This document shows positions 12,035 to 22,574 of a stretch of 64,000 nt of DNA, in pieces. Within the stretch, counting starts at the first letter, position 1. Each line of letters opens with the position of its first letter. The position numbers and the translations under genes were made by a program. Under the pieces are notes generated by a model. It was given only the letters and a program-made list of their open reading frames with translations, searched no databases and had not been told where the DNA came from. Source of the stretch: Terfezia claveryi. Lineage: Eukaryota > Ascomycota > Pezizomycetes > Pezizales > Pezizaceae. The stretch lies in the NCBI GenBank assembly GCA_015179025.1, contig WHUX01000102.1, positions 1 through 64,000 of the forward strand. The letters run 5' to 3'.

Positions 12035-12345
12035 TACACATCAGTGCATTCATCATGTTCTCACTTAGTGAGCTCCGACGCTTGGTGAGAATCTGAAGCC
12101 TGTTTGAAAACATTCGCTCTGAGGGAACTGATAAGGAGCTTGCGTGAATGAATATAGTTACTAAAGCGCCGTGATGCCTCGCCTGAGAGTAGGTATATTT
12201 GAATCTTCTAATTCTTCATATTGGCCTGTAAGCAAAATAATAAAATCTTGTGCTCTAGGTGTAGGGAGTAACATTGCGGAAGTTGCATGTGCTACGGGTT
12301 GAAAAAGAAGTAAAGAAAAATATATTGAATTGGATGGGGGGAAGG
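12035..12345 (-). mobile_element. Internally deleted hAT remnant
   Basis: The first 110 bp match, with transitions, the segment around 43400-43490 that encodes the hAT dimerisation region (on the minus strand, ILTKRRSSLSENMMNAL). The next 150 bp match the other end of the same hAT, around 45580-45740 (AAAATCTTG, GGAAGTTGCA and ATATATTGAATT blocks). The middle of the transposase gene is missing, so this is a deletion derivative of the hAT family at 43139-45964. Terminal repeats are not clear here. Confidence 0.65.
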
Positions 12346-12350
12346 CGCTA

Positions 12351-13029
12351 CAGTGGTGTCGCGTTATAAGAAACTGTGCCTCGGTCCCGTCAAAATTTGT
12401 ATGGGAAAATAAGAAACTCTCGTTATAGGAAAGTTTCTTAAGTCTTTGCTTAGTCACACATAGGGTTTCTTATAACGAAGTTGCAGTTGGTCCATGTCGC
12501 ATGAACAATTACCCCGCCGCATTGTGCAAATTGTTTCTCCACCAATTTACAGTGAAAATCAAGTGAATAAAGTCTCATTCTACTTGTCCGAAGTTGCCTT
12601 CATTCAGATAAATTGTTTCTCAATTAGATTGTTGTCCTACTAAGTCATGCTGGCTATGTCATCCAAGCCAGTTCAAACTCGCCAGGCATGGACTCAAAAG
12701 AGCGAGAGGATGTTCGCTCACATCATATGCTATACGCCGACCATGCACCAGAAGCCCTTGAACTTCTTCGTCTCTTTCCTCTTCAAAGTCCTCATGTCAA
12801 TCTACAGAAATGCGAGCAGCTGGAGGGTCTGTTATATCGAGAAAAGCGGGATATTGAGAGTCTAGAAGGTATGGCTTGCCGGACGCAGCATCAGACAGAC
12901 ATTACCAGGTATTTTACCCCCTCCTCGGACATTTCCTAATTTTTGTGTATATCTCTCGTTATAAGAAACCTCGCGTTATAAGAAACTCTGTGGTGGTCCC
13001 AAGCGGTTTCTTATAACGCGACACCACTG
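12351..13029 (+). mobile_element. Non-autonomous pogo/Tc1-type element with perfect inverted repeats
   Basis: A TA dinucleotide flanks both sides (12349-12350 and 13030-13031). The ends are perfect inverted repeats of at least 24 bp, beginning CAGTGGTGTCGCGTTATAAG. Further GTTATAAGAAAC copies lie just inside both ends (near 12410, 12465 and 12955-12985), as transposase-binding subterminal repeats would. At 679 bp it is far too short for a full transposase. The TA duplication and CAGTG ends fit the pogo/Fot1 branch of Tc1/mariner. Confidence 0.85.
12688..12939 (+). pseudogene. C-terminal relic of a pogo-type transposase with PIP-box-like end
   Basis: An 83-codon open frame lies inside the non-autonomous element. 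It starts at an internal ATG and ends in QTDITRYFTPSSDIS. QTDITRYF fits the PCNA-interacting consensus Q-x-x-(I/L/M)-x-x-(F/Y)-(F/Y). A PCNA-binding motif at the transposase C-terminus is known for pogo. The preceding helix-rich segment (ALELLRLF...LEGLLYREKRDIE) fits the region after the catalytic domain. No catalytic Asp triad is present. The element probably arose by internal deletion that kept this end; that is inference. Confidence 0.5.
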
Positions 13030-13049
13030 TATCAAGAGCCCAAGAGCTA

Positions 13050-13560
13050 TTGCCAAATAGAAGCAACGAGAACGACACGGTGGACCGTGAATTAAGGGAG
13101 CTGACCGAGGAGTATAATAATGTGGTTGATTCGTATCAGAGAATAACAGAGGCAGAGGAGAACGACAAGCTAAGGAAGGATGGGGAAGACGCTGGGGAAA
13201 AGGCGGAGCAGTACCTCGACAGACTTAGATCGGTGGAGAAAGAGAATAGGGATTTGAGGAAGGAGGTCGGCAACCACTCACCGAATCCCCACCACCAGTA
13301 TCCAATACCGCCACTCAGACCGATATAGCTAAGTACTCAGACCACACCTCCGAACGCGCCAGTGACAGACACAAGCACCCAGACGACACTCCCGATCACC
13401 CCAAAAAGGAACAGCGTCTCCACCAACACTGATCCCCCAACCGACACCCCCCAGGTACACACAATGCGGAGGCAGCGACCTCAACCACATCCTGCAAGAG
13501 ATCTATGCCCCCCGACAGCCCCCCCCTTACGTCGAACCTACCTCTCTCATCAGTAGTTCT
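13050..13560 (+). pseudogene. LINE ORF1 N-terminal fragment (coiled coil)
   Basis: A 92-codon frame (13050-13328) is almost entirely charged and heptad-like (ELRELTEEYNNVV..., DRLRSVEKENRDLRKEV), then proline-rich. A second frame from 13362 has TDTSTQTTLP and SVSTNTDPP. The STQT/STNT pattern is similar to the ASVGTQSD and VAVQTEV segments of the longer ORF1 at 26560-27545. Together they suggest the N-terminal half of a LINE ORF1 protein (RNA-binding, self-associating). It has no complete RNA-binding domain here. Confidence 0.45.
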
Positions 13561-13974
13561 CAGTTTCGTTGCGCTGCGGGACATACTAATGGCGTTACCC
13601 GCTTTCCATAACTTGTGCTGGATCAGACCTAGCTGCACTTTCGTGCAAAGAACCCGCGGACACCACTCCGCAAAAGGTATTGCCTTTGCTCCTCAAGCCT
13701 CGGCGGATGAACTGCATACGTATAGCTACGTTCATTGTGACCGACATCCGCACCCGTCCACGTCGGGCCGTTACGCAGCAGTTACGGTAGGCAGAAGGTG
13801 ACCATAGCCAGTGCTGGGACTTTTGTATGCCTTATCAGGGGACACACGTAATGGAACTCATTACTCTAATTGTGCTCTGATTCGAACGTAATGCCTCGCC
13901 TCACCTCAGCGTTTCGCGATGAAGAAGGTAGTACAGAGGACTCTGGATACAAGCATACTGGATACAAGCATATA
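13561..13974. other. Spacer, no recognised gene
   Basis: No coding pattern stands out. Near 13925-13990 the phrase GGATACAAGCATA is repeated three times. One copy probably forms the 5' side of the target duplication of LINE copy 3. A related, inverted stretch (GATATGCTTGTATCAAGAG) lies at 23355-23385. Confidence 0.4.
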
Positions 13975-14034
13975 TTGGTTACAAGCATACATTCGCCGGT
14001 CCCACATAGGTAGTAAATAAGCATATTTTCAGAG

Positions 14035-15075
14035 CCTACATAGAGGAGGACTCATCGTGGCAATGTAACAATGACCCATATCGGGTAAAAACTGCCATTT
14101 TGGAAGCATTCTACCTGAACGGGGTAGACCCGGAGGAAATTTCCTGGGGTGACAGGGAGGACACGACACCCTTTCCAATTTTTTATGAAGAGATCCTCGA
14201 CCCGAAATCCGAGAGATCCAAACTCCTAGGTGTGTGGGCAGCAAAGATAGGAGGCATCCTGGAGGAAGGCTGGAGAGTCTGCTACACAGACGGCACGGGG
14301 CGGGGCCGGGAGGTAGCGAGTGGAGTTCATAGTGTAGATCGGAGAGGGGGGGTCACGGAGGACTACGGCGGTTTCTTGGGAAACAGAGCCACAGTCGCAG
14401 ATGGCGAACTCAACGCCATGAAACTAGCGCTACAAAGAGAGGATTCGGATATGGTGGCCATCCTGTCGGAGTCGCAGGCAGCAGTCCAAGCCGTCCACAA
14501 TATGAGTACAGGCCACCACACCAGGTCCGGCATTGAGAAGGACATCAAGGAACTACTAGCCGGCAATGCACATAGGGACCTCAGGCTCTCTTGGATTAGA
14601 GGCCACCTAGGCATCAAGGGGAACGAGAAAGCGGACCGGACCTGCAATTTCCAATCCCACCTAAGCGTATTCACAGGCAAGGCTCGCACAGCAACGGAAG
14701 GAGGCCTCCGGGCGTCCTCCAAGGCTGCACGCAAGGAAGCAAGAACGAGAGCGGGACACGGCACCAGGAGAGTGGAAAGGGACCGGCACGCCCTATCAGC
14801 CTATACGTGGCTACGAACAAACAGAGGTCCCCAGTAGAGCTGGCTGCATCACATCGGCAAGGCAGCAGCAGCGGAATGCGCATGTGGTTACCCCTCGGAG
14901 GCAGGGGAACATATCACGTTTGCATGTCCACGTTTCGACCGTCCCAGAAGAGCCCTACTGGGGGACAAGAGTAGTTGGGAGGAACTTGACAAGCCAGAGT
15001 GGAGAAAGGAAGGGTAAGAGACCTACGAGGCCACGGAGGCCTACTTCAGGTTTTTATTCAACGAGCTCACTTAGT
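14035..15075 (+). pseudogene. LINE ORF2 C-terminal part: RNase H and Cys/His cluster
   Basis: An open frame of 245 codons (14100-14837) carries RNase H: VCYTDGTGRG (first Asp), VADGELNAMKLAL (Glu), ILSESQAAVQAV (the family's usual second Asp reads Glu here), then WIRGHLGIKGNEKADRT (last Asp). A stop at 14835-14837 (TAG where copy 4 has a sense codon) precedes SWLHHIGKA and CACGYPSEAGEHITFAC. The frame then ends with YEATEAYFRFLFNEL, matching copies 1 and 4. The D-to-E change and the nonsense codon make this copy inactive. It is much less decayed than copy 1. Confidence 0.85.
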
Positions 15076-15219
15076 TCCAATTTTTTCTACAAGTCCCAAT
15101 CTCTTCTTCACGAGTTCCCTTTGTACCAGTTCACAAGTTATGTCTTTATCTCGCTGGTTCATTTCCAGTTCCTTATTTTATTCCTCCATTTCAGGCTCAG
15201 CGTCACAGGTTAGGAGGTC

Positions 15220-15774
15220 TAACAAAAGATATGTGAAGATATCTTGTTAGGCAGCGGAAGTGATTCTAGCGAGCAACGGCAGCGAGCACGGGTGCGAGCA
15301 GATCTCTAGTAATAAATCTACTGGAGCGGATGGTAATACGCAGAGTGGGTAATAGAACTAGGAGAAGAACAATGCGTGTGAGAACGAGGCGAATTGAAGA
15401 CTTGCTTGATTCAACGAAAATTACAGGTCCGGAGCGGTGTCTATATACATGGAATTTCAGGGTAAATGACAAGCGCAGGGATGTGTTAATCGGCCAATAA
15501 GAATCAAGGAAATGCGCGACGACCGACAACCGGGTGGCAACCAGAGTTTGACTCAACCCAACATATGAAAAAATACTTGCGTACGTGCGGACGTAAGTTA
15601 CTTGCGTGTGTGCAAGTTCAGCTGAATATTGCTGTTGTGGCAATAATAGCTTTGATAGATAGCGCTCTGCCGGACAGCGGCTTTGCCAGACAACGGCTTT
15701 GCCGGACAACGGCTTTGCCGGACAACGGTTGGCGCAATAGCAATCTCCGGGTGTATTGGATGTGCGTTCCAACA
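15220..15774 (-). mobile_element. Solo LTR (family A) inserted in LINE copy 3
   Basis: Exact 5-bp duplications AGGTC flank it (15215-15219 and 15775-15779), and the LINE 3' UTR is continuous when it is removed. Read on the minus strand it begins TGTTGGAACGCACATCC and ends ATCTTTTGTTA. Internal tandem AACGGCTTTGCCGGAC units lie at 15670-15725. No internal coding region is present, so it was left by LTR-LTR recombination. Copies of the same family are at 23544-24032 and 36258-36702. Confidence 0.85.
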
Positions 15775-16003
15775 AGGTCGAGGTTCAGTCAGGCTTCCGC
15801 GTCATCGGATAAATCCGTTAATGACAGCACGGGGCCCCCCTCCTTATGGGTTTTTGTAGCTAGCTCGCGTGGTCCTAGCAGATTAACTTGCTTTGACCTT
15901 GAATCCACCCGGACTTCCGGGTTGCTCCTCATGGCCCCCCTAATGGGGCCGCATAGGAGTCATAAGTATTTTTTAAAAAAAAAAGAAATTGGATACAAGA
16001 ATA

Positions 16004-16329
16004 TTCCGATAAGAAATCACCAACCAGACTAGAAATTACCCCGCAAAGTTCATCTCCGGAGACAGTATACAGAATCACATACCGCGAAAAAACAACTGAG
16101 AACAATGGCCTCTTCTTCCAAATCTACGGTTGTCCAATTCTAGCAAACCTATCTTCCTAAATGAAGCAGATGAGCCAGAAGCTGAAGCTCCACTTGCATT
16201 GCCTCCTCCTCCAGGTACACTTCAGGCAGATCTTGCACATATTGCCTCTTTTCTCTTCAAGCTGAACCTACAGCCAATATCAGGGACCTACAAGAACATT
16301 CCACGGCGTGAGAAAAAAAAAACGTATTG
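16004..16329 (+). other. Spacer with a short gag-like frame
   Basis: A 66-codon frame at 16130-16330 (NEADEPEAEAPLALPPPPG, then LQADLAHIASFLFKLNLQ) resembles the start of a retrotransposon gag but is too short to assign. An in-frame-like ATG with A-rich context lies at about 16103. This stretch was continuous with 23110 onward before the copia inserted. Confidence 0.3.
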
Positions 16330-16334
16330 AGACT

Positions 16335-16864
16335 TGTTAGTGATTGAATGCCGTACATTCATTCATTCCGCCCATGCCTTGCTATTCCACACGCAGCGAC
16401 CTTCGGCCTGCAGATCTTATGGCAAGCAACGGCCTTCTCAGGCATTGCGTGCTTCGGCCTTCACAGGCATTGCGTGCTCTGGCCTGCAGATCTTTATGGC
16501 AAGCAACGGCCTTCTCAGGCATTGCGTGCTTCGGCCTTCACAGGCATTGCGTGCTCTGGCCTGCAGATCATATGGCAAGCATCGGCCTTCACAGGCATTA
16601 CGTGCTTCGGCCTTCACAGGCATTGCGTGCTACTCATATGTCCTTCTTCTTCTTCACTTTCTTATGTACGTTCATTCATGTATATATATCTCGTTCGTTT
16701 CCTGTTGGATTGATGAGAATAATCACATCACAACGCATCTCTTCACTGCAATACAGCTCTCACTTCTTCATATCTCTACGTGACAATCTCACTTCGCTCA
16801 TTCGTATTATCCTTCAGTGGACATTTGGATCTCACTGCTGCACTTCCCTCCTTTATCTCTTAAA
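16335..16864 (+). repeat. 5' LTR of young copia
   Basis: It starts TGTTAGTGATTGAATGCC and ends at CTCTTAAA. Inside are repeated GCATTGCGTGCTTCGGCC/TTCACAG units (16440-16630) and TATATATATCTCGTTCG near 16680, a likely promoter zone. It is identical to the 3' LTR except near 16429, 16464 and 16600. Confidence 0.95.
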
Positions 16865-16909
16865 GGTTCTGAGCCCTCTACGCTTTGACTCTCTACGAAC
16901 AAGCACAAC

Positions 16910-18207
16910 ATGTCTTCCGAAGCAGGACCATCAAGGCAACCACGAACCCGTTCGAGAGTTCACCAAAATCTGCCTGATAGCGAAGAAGAAATCCTCGAAA
17001 CCGTTGTACTCTCGCAACCACAACCTCTAGCTATTCCACAACCACAACCTCTAGCTCCTGAAGCTACACCACCCCAAGTCCAACCGGCTTTAGCGCTTGC
17101 TGCACAAGCACCGCAAGCGGCAGTACCTATTCCTGTCAATCGGGACTTCAGGTCTAGTATTAAGCTAGAAAAGCTAGCAATTCTTGAAGGCGCAAAGAAC
17201 TATGATCTTTGGTCACAACAGATGCTGATGATCTTTGACGCTCTAGAAGCTACACAAGTAGTTGTCAACGGCTATATTCCTCCGCTCACAGCAACAGCTG
17301 CCGAAATAACACATCATAAGCATATAGAGACAGAATCTCTTCTGCTCCTTATTCAAGTTGTTTCGCAGAAAATCATGCTGCAGATTGGTAGGCATAGGTC
17401 TGCAAATAAGATCTGGCATTATCTCCGCAAAACATACTACAAAGATACCCCGCTGTCCTTTGTACATGAGATTCATGCCTTTAATTCGCTTGCTTCCACA
17501 CTTGATACCTCGCAATCAATTTCTCAGTTCATTGACACTTTTGAGATTCGATGGATGCGGCTACACCAATTGACCTCGAATGCACGTCCTGGCAGCTTCA
17601 AGGCTGTGTATAGGATTTGCTAGAACTTGAAGAAGCTAAGCGCGAATACCTCCTCGCTTCCTTAGTCACTCACTACCCCAATGTGGTAGATAACCTGACT
17701 ACTAAGGAAAATCTCTCGTATAATGATTTGAAGGAGAGGCTAGTAGGTCTAGCGATCAATAACCAACTCTCTAGCTACAATGGCGGAAACCAGACCAACA
17801 CGGCGCTACTAGCCAACGGTCACCCGAATAAGGCTAGAAGGAAGAAATTTGCGCAATCCCAGCAACAAGCCACAAAATCTCAATCCCAGCAAGCTTCACA
17901 AGCTTCGCAAGCCTCTGCAGATCCAGGCACTCGGTCTTGTACTTACTGCAAACGACACGGACATCGATTCAAAGGTCATGTCTGGCAAGATTGCCGGAAG
18001 CTAAAACATGACCAAGCTAGTAAGAAACAAATAGCACAGCCCCAAGCTGCTGTTGCTCAAGTTGCGCAAGCCTCCGTTTCTGAAGCTCAAGTTGCACAAG
18101 CCTCCATTTCTCAAGCGCTTGTCTCCCAACAACTCGATCCTCCGGTTTTGTCTCTGAATCTATTCAGACCAACCCACAGGTTAGTACAATATACACCTGG
18201 AAACTAG
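16910..18207 (+). pseudogene. Copia gag (capsid and zinc knuckle), frameshifted
   Basis: The likely start is ATG 16910, 46 bp after the LTR. The N-terminus is Pro/Gln/Ala-rich. It is followed by the helical UBN2-type gag core (GAKNYDLWSQQMLMIF near 17190, then an RHRSANKIWHYL segment). Capsid-like sequence continues in another frame from 17617, and a Cys/His zinc knuckle CTYCKRHGHRF lies near 17938. The old copy has one extra base near 17606 and one near 18140. One-base deletions at those points in this copy explain both frame changes, including the stop at 17621-17623. The product would coat element RNA in cytoplasmic particles. Confidence 0.9.
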
Positions 18208-18554
18208 ACACATGTGCAACAGCTCACATGACATCTGATATAGGTCATTTCTACCACATCTACCCGCATCACGGAGTTGTGAAGGTTGGGGGTAACAACC
18301 TCCTTCCTGTCGAAGGGAAAGGCACTGTGATAATACATGCCTCTCTACCCAACAACACAATCAACCGTCTGTTCTTAAAGGATGTGTTATATGTGCCTAC
18401 TCTAAGTCATAGTCTGTTTGCCTGGGATGTCGTTAAGTTTAAGGTTGTTATGGTCGCTAGGGATAATGTTATTCATATGTTCAATAAAAGTGATCTTCAG
18501 ACTCCGATCTTAATTGCAGACATTAGGGACAAGCTTCCCTAGTTGCGAGAAACT

Positions 18555-19335
18555 GCGAATTCGCAATCTCATATAAGCCCTGTGAGCAATCCTAATGCTC
18601 ATACCGGCCTTATGAGCTCTTCGCTTACTTCGCAATCTCATATAAGCCCTCCCTGTGAGCAATCCTAATGCTCATACCGGCCTTATGAGCTCTTCGCTTA
18701 CTTCGCAAAGCCCTATGAGCTCTAATGCTCATACCGGCCTTATGAGCTCTTTGCTTACTTCGCAACCTCATATAAGCCCTATGAGCTCTAATGCTCATAC
18801 CGGCCTTATGAGCTCTTCGCTTACTTCGCAATCTCATATAAGCCCTGTAAGCAATCCTAATGCTCATACCGGCCTTATGAGCTCTTCGCTTACTTCGCAA
18901 TCTCATATAAGCCCTGTGAGCAATCCTAATGCACATACCGGCCTTATGAGCTCTTCGCTTACTTCGCAACCTCTTATAGGCCCTATGAGCTCTTCGCTTA
19001 CTTCGCAAAGCCCTATGAGCTCTAATGCTCATACCGGCCTTATGAGCTCTTCGCTTACTTCGCAATCTCATATAAGCCCTATGAGCAATCCTAATGCTAA
19101 TACCGGCCTTATGAGCTCTTCGCTTACTTCGCAATCTCATATAAGCCCTGCGAGCAGCTCTAATGCTCATACCGGCCTTATGAGCTCTTCGCTTACTTCG
19201 CAACCTCATATAAGCCCTATGAGCTCTAATGCTCATACCGGCCTTATAAGCTCTTCGCTTACTTCGCAACCTCATATAAGCTCTGTGAGCAGCTCTAATG
19301 CTCCTACCGACCTTGTGAACTCTTCTTCATATATT
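18555..19335 (+). repeat. In-frame tandem array between protease and integrase
   Basis: About 11-12 units of 60-69 bp encode variants of SNPNAHTGLMSSSLTSQSHISPM. Units vary at a CCTATGAGC/CCTGTGAGCAATCC junction and some are partial. Reading stays open across nearly all of it. The equivalent array in the old copy is at 42165-42985. Confidence 0.95.
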
Positions 19336-20174
19336 CATTGGCATAATGCATTTGGGCATGCAGCCAATATATACCCAGCTACATATGCTGATGGCGAGCT
19401 CTTACCTAAGGCACCCGCCAACTTCGCATGCAATGCGTGTATTATGTCAAAATCAACTAATAATACCCCATTCGCTCTTTCTCATGCTCGCTCTACTAGG
19501 GCATTTGAACTCATACATAGCGATCTAAGTGGCAAGCAGCCTATCGCATCTTATGGTAACTCTCTCTATTACATCACGTTTATAGACGATTTTACCCGCA
19601 TGGCATGGATGCACTATCTAATAGCCAAATCTGATGCAAACCAAGTGATTATTGATTTTATCACCTTTATCCAAAGGCAGTTCAATACCACTATTCTGGC
19701 TGTTTTAACTGATAACGGTGGAGAATATATCAAGGTTGATACTTACTTCAAACAACAAGGCATACGCTATATAAGGACACCACCTTATTCTCATGAATTG
19801 AATGGTGTTGCGGAACGCTTTAACCGCACAATACAGACAATGGTCAGAGGCATGCTCACCAATATCTCAGATAAGAGGTTGTGGGCGAAAGCATGCTCAA
19901 CCGCTGTTTATTTGAAGAATCGCCATCCACATTCACATCTCCAAGGGATAACACCCTATGAAGCCCTGTATAAGGCAAAACCATCAATTAGTCATTTACA
20001 CCCTTTTGGACAGCATTGCTTTGCTCACATCTACGAGGAAAATAGACCAAGTGGCAGCAAGCTTCTCCCACGGGCAGAAAGTGCGATATTTGTTGGTTAT
20101 ACGGACAGTACTACTATATATAGGATACAGCTTAAAAACAAGCACATTAAGACAATAAGAGCAGCTCTTTGCTC

Positions 20175-20728
20175 ATTCTTACCAGCGAGCTTACCAGCAA
20201 GCAATCAAGCAAGCTTACCAGCGAGCTTACCAGCAAGCAATCAAGCAAGCTTACCAGCGAGCTTACCAGCGAGCAATCAAGCAAGCTTACCAGCGAGCTT
20301 ACCAGCAAGCAATCAAGCAAGCTTACCAGCGAGCTTACCAGCAAGCAATCAAGCAAGCTTACCAGCGAGCTTACCAGCAAGCAATTAAGCAAGCTTACCA
20401 GCGAGCTTACCAGCGAGCAATCAAGCAAGCTTACCAACGAGCTTACCAGCAAGCAATCAAGCAAGCTTACCAGCGAGCTTACCAGCAAGCAATCAAGCAA
20501 GCTTACCAGCGAGCTTACCAGCAAGCAATCAAGCAAGCTTACCAGTGAGCTTACCAGCAAGCAATCAAGCAAGCTTACCAGCGAGCTTACCAGCAAGCAA
20601 TCAAGCAAGCTTACCAGCGAGCTTACCAGCGAGCAATCAAGCAAGCTTACCAGCAAGCTTACCAGCAAGCTTACCAGCAAGCTTACCAGCAAGCTTACCA
20701 GCGAGCTTACCAGCAAGAAATCAACCAA
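20175..20728 (+). repeat. In-frame tandem array between integrase and RT
   Basis: About 15 units of 36 bp, each AGCTTACCAGCGAGC plus TTACCAGCAAGCAATCAAGCA, encoding repeats of ASLPASLPASNQ. The final units collapse to 12-bp AGCTTACCAGCA steps. The array is stop-free in three forward frames apart from the C-to-T nonsense at 20386. The equivalent array in the old copy is at 47345-47635. Confidence 0.95.
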
Positions 20729-22561
20729 GCTTACCAAGCTTGAGGTATGACCTTAGGCCACGGAAAAAGGCTAAAATTGCTGTTATTGCTGAAAACTTGC
20801 CAACCGATGCTGAAGTTGCTGAAAACTTGCCAATAGATGCTGAAGCTCGAACAAGTGATCCTACCCAGCTACCCAAGGCAATCCCATATGAGCTAGCCTT
20901 GCTTGCCGCCAACATTACCAAGGAACCCAGAACTTACTTACAAGCTTCTAAAGGGCCCGATGCCCCTAAATGGTATGCGGCAATGCAAGCAGAGCTGCAA
21001 GCTTTAGCCGACCAAAACGTCTGGGATATTGTGCCTATACCCTCTAACCGCAATATTGTCGGTTCCAAATGGGTATACAAAATAAAGCGAGATGCTGCTG
21101 GCAATGTTAGCCGGTATAAGGCAAGGTTAGTAGCACAAGGGTATTCTCAGCAACCCGGTACGGATTTTGATGAGGTTTTCGCTCCAGTCGTCAGATATGA
21201 CTCACTGCGCTTGCTCATTGCCCTATCAATATGCTCAAACTGGCCAAAACCAGACCAGCTTGATATCAAGGGCGCATTCCTATATGGCTATCTTAATGAA
21301 GAAGTCTATATGCGTCTTCCTCCAGGTTTCTTTGAAGATCAACCGAACTCATGCGCTCTATTAAAACGATCTATATATGGACTAAAACAAAGTCCAAGGC
21401 AGTGGTATGCTAGGCTGACTGGCTTCCTCATACCGCTGGGCTACAAAGCAACCAACTTTGACCCTTGCGTCTTAGTACATACCGGTCATAATATCATTAT
21501 CACAATCTATGTTGATGATATTACTATATTTGGATCCAGTCCACTTAGACAGGAGCTAAAGGAATCGCTAAAGAGAGAATTCGATCTCAGCGATATGGGC
21601 TCTCTAAACTGGCTGCTTGGAATTCAAATAGAATGGCAGTGTCAAGATTCGGTGACCTTGTTGCAACACACATATATAGACCAATTACTGGTGAAATTTG
21701 GGATGGACTCTTGCAACCCGGTCGTTCTTCCTCTCAATCCTCACCACAAGCTGGTAAAGGCTGATGAAGGAGACAATGACCTTGCTGATGTCTCTCTATA
21801 CCAGCAAATTATAGGCTCTCTAATGTACCTTGTGATTGGCACACGACCTGATCTGGCATATACGGTCTCGGCACTCTCTCAATTCTCTTCGAAGCCGACA
21901 ACAGCACATATGGGGGCACTCAAGCAAGTCTTGCGATACCTCAAAGGCACTCGTAACCTCAAGCTTTCATATACCCCAAACCCTATTCATTTAGCTGGCT
22001 TCTCAGATGCAGATTATGCAGGTGATCGATCTGACCGAAAATCCACCACGGGTAACACCATTTGCTGGCGGGCTATCAAACAGCGATGTGTCGCCACTTC
22101 TACAGTTGAAGCTGAATATATCGCTCTGTCAATAACCGCTAAGCACCATGTGTGGCTTCAGTCTGCTCTGAATGAGCTCAGAATTACTGCACCAGCCGCC
22201 CTGAGTGCTGATAACGATGGCTCTATTGATCTGACCTCTAATCCTCGCATCAGTGACAAGAGCAAACACATCGACGTGGCTTATCACCATGTGCGAGACC
22301 TTGTTGAGTCTGGGAAGCTCACAGTCTTATACATTCCAAGTCACGATAATTTAGCTGACTTATGCACTAAACCATTTCCCCAACCACGACTCTCTATGCT
22401 AAGAGATCTCGTTCTAGGATAAAAACAATCAAATTCAACACTCTTTTCCCTATACATCTTTTTTTTTTCCATATCCATGGTTTTTTATAGGTTTTTTTAA
22501 TGAGGTTGACTTGATTGCGTACATTTAGGAAGATAGGAGGGGCTTGAGTCTAGCAAGTATG

Positions 22562-22574
22562 AGCTGAGGAGGGG
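22562..22574 (+). promoter_or_regulatory. Polypurine tract of young copia
   Basis: The purine-rich run AGCTGAGGAGGGG immediately precedes the 3' LTR start TGTTAG, the position of the plus-strand primer. Confidence 0.8.

Larger units (their letters stand above)
13975..15985 (+). mobile_element. LINE copy 3, 5'-truncated, with a solo LTR inside its 3' UTR
   Basis: The copy holds the end of RT, RNase H, the Cys cluster, a 3' UTR and an A tail (about 15971-15982). GGATACAAGCATAT before it (13961-13974) and GGATACAAGAATAT after the A tail (about 15990-16003) form a plausible ~14-bp target duplication with one mismatch. The 3' UTR is split at 15220 by a solo LTR, and the last 205 bp continue after it. 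Its tail shares the hairpin-bearing 3' end of the other LINE copies. Confidence 0.75.
18140..22422 (+). pseudogene. Copia pol: protease, integrase, RT, RNase H, lightly damaged
   Basis: Protease: KLDTCATAHMTSD near 18203, with Cys where the family usually has Gly after D-S/T. Integrase: HWHNAFGH...CNACIMSK zinc finger (19338-19450), then the DDE core with IHSDLSG, LTDNGGEY and NGVAERFNRT. RT: SKWVYKIKRD near 21065, DIKGAFLYG, and the catalytic YVDDITIF (about 21508). RNase H: SDADYAGDRSDRKSTTG, STVEAEYIAL and HIDVAYHHV. Lesions are a TAG at 18540-18542 (also in the old copy), a CCCT duplication near 18648, and a TAA at 20386-20388 (from CAA). The rest, to the stop at 22420-22422, is open. Two tandem arrays sit in the linkers. 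Confidence 0.95.

Noticed and set aside
18625..19275. 216-codon minus-strand open frame (RSKRRAHKAGMSIRA repeats)
   Set aside because: It is the antisense shadow of the first copia tandem array; the plus strand carries protease before it and integrase after it in the same polyprotein.
20147..20750. Long repeat-only frames on both strands (LVSSLVSLLDCL and LTSELTSKQSSK)
   Set aside because: Shadows of the 36-bp array; the unit lacks stops in several frames, so open length is not evidence of coding.
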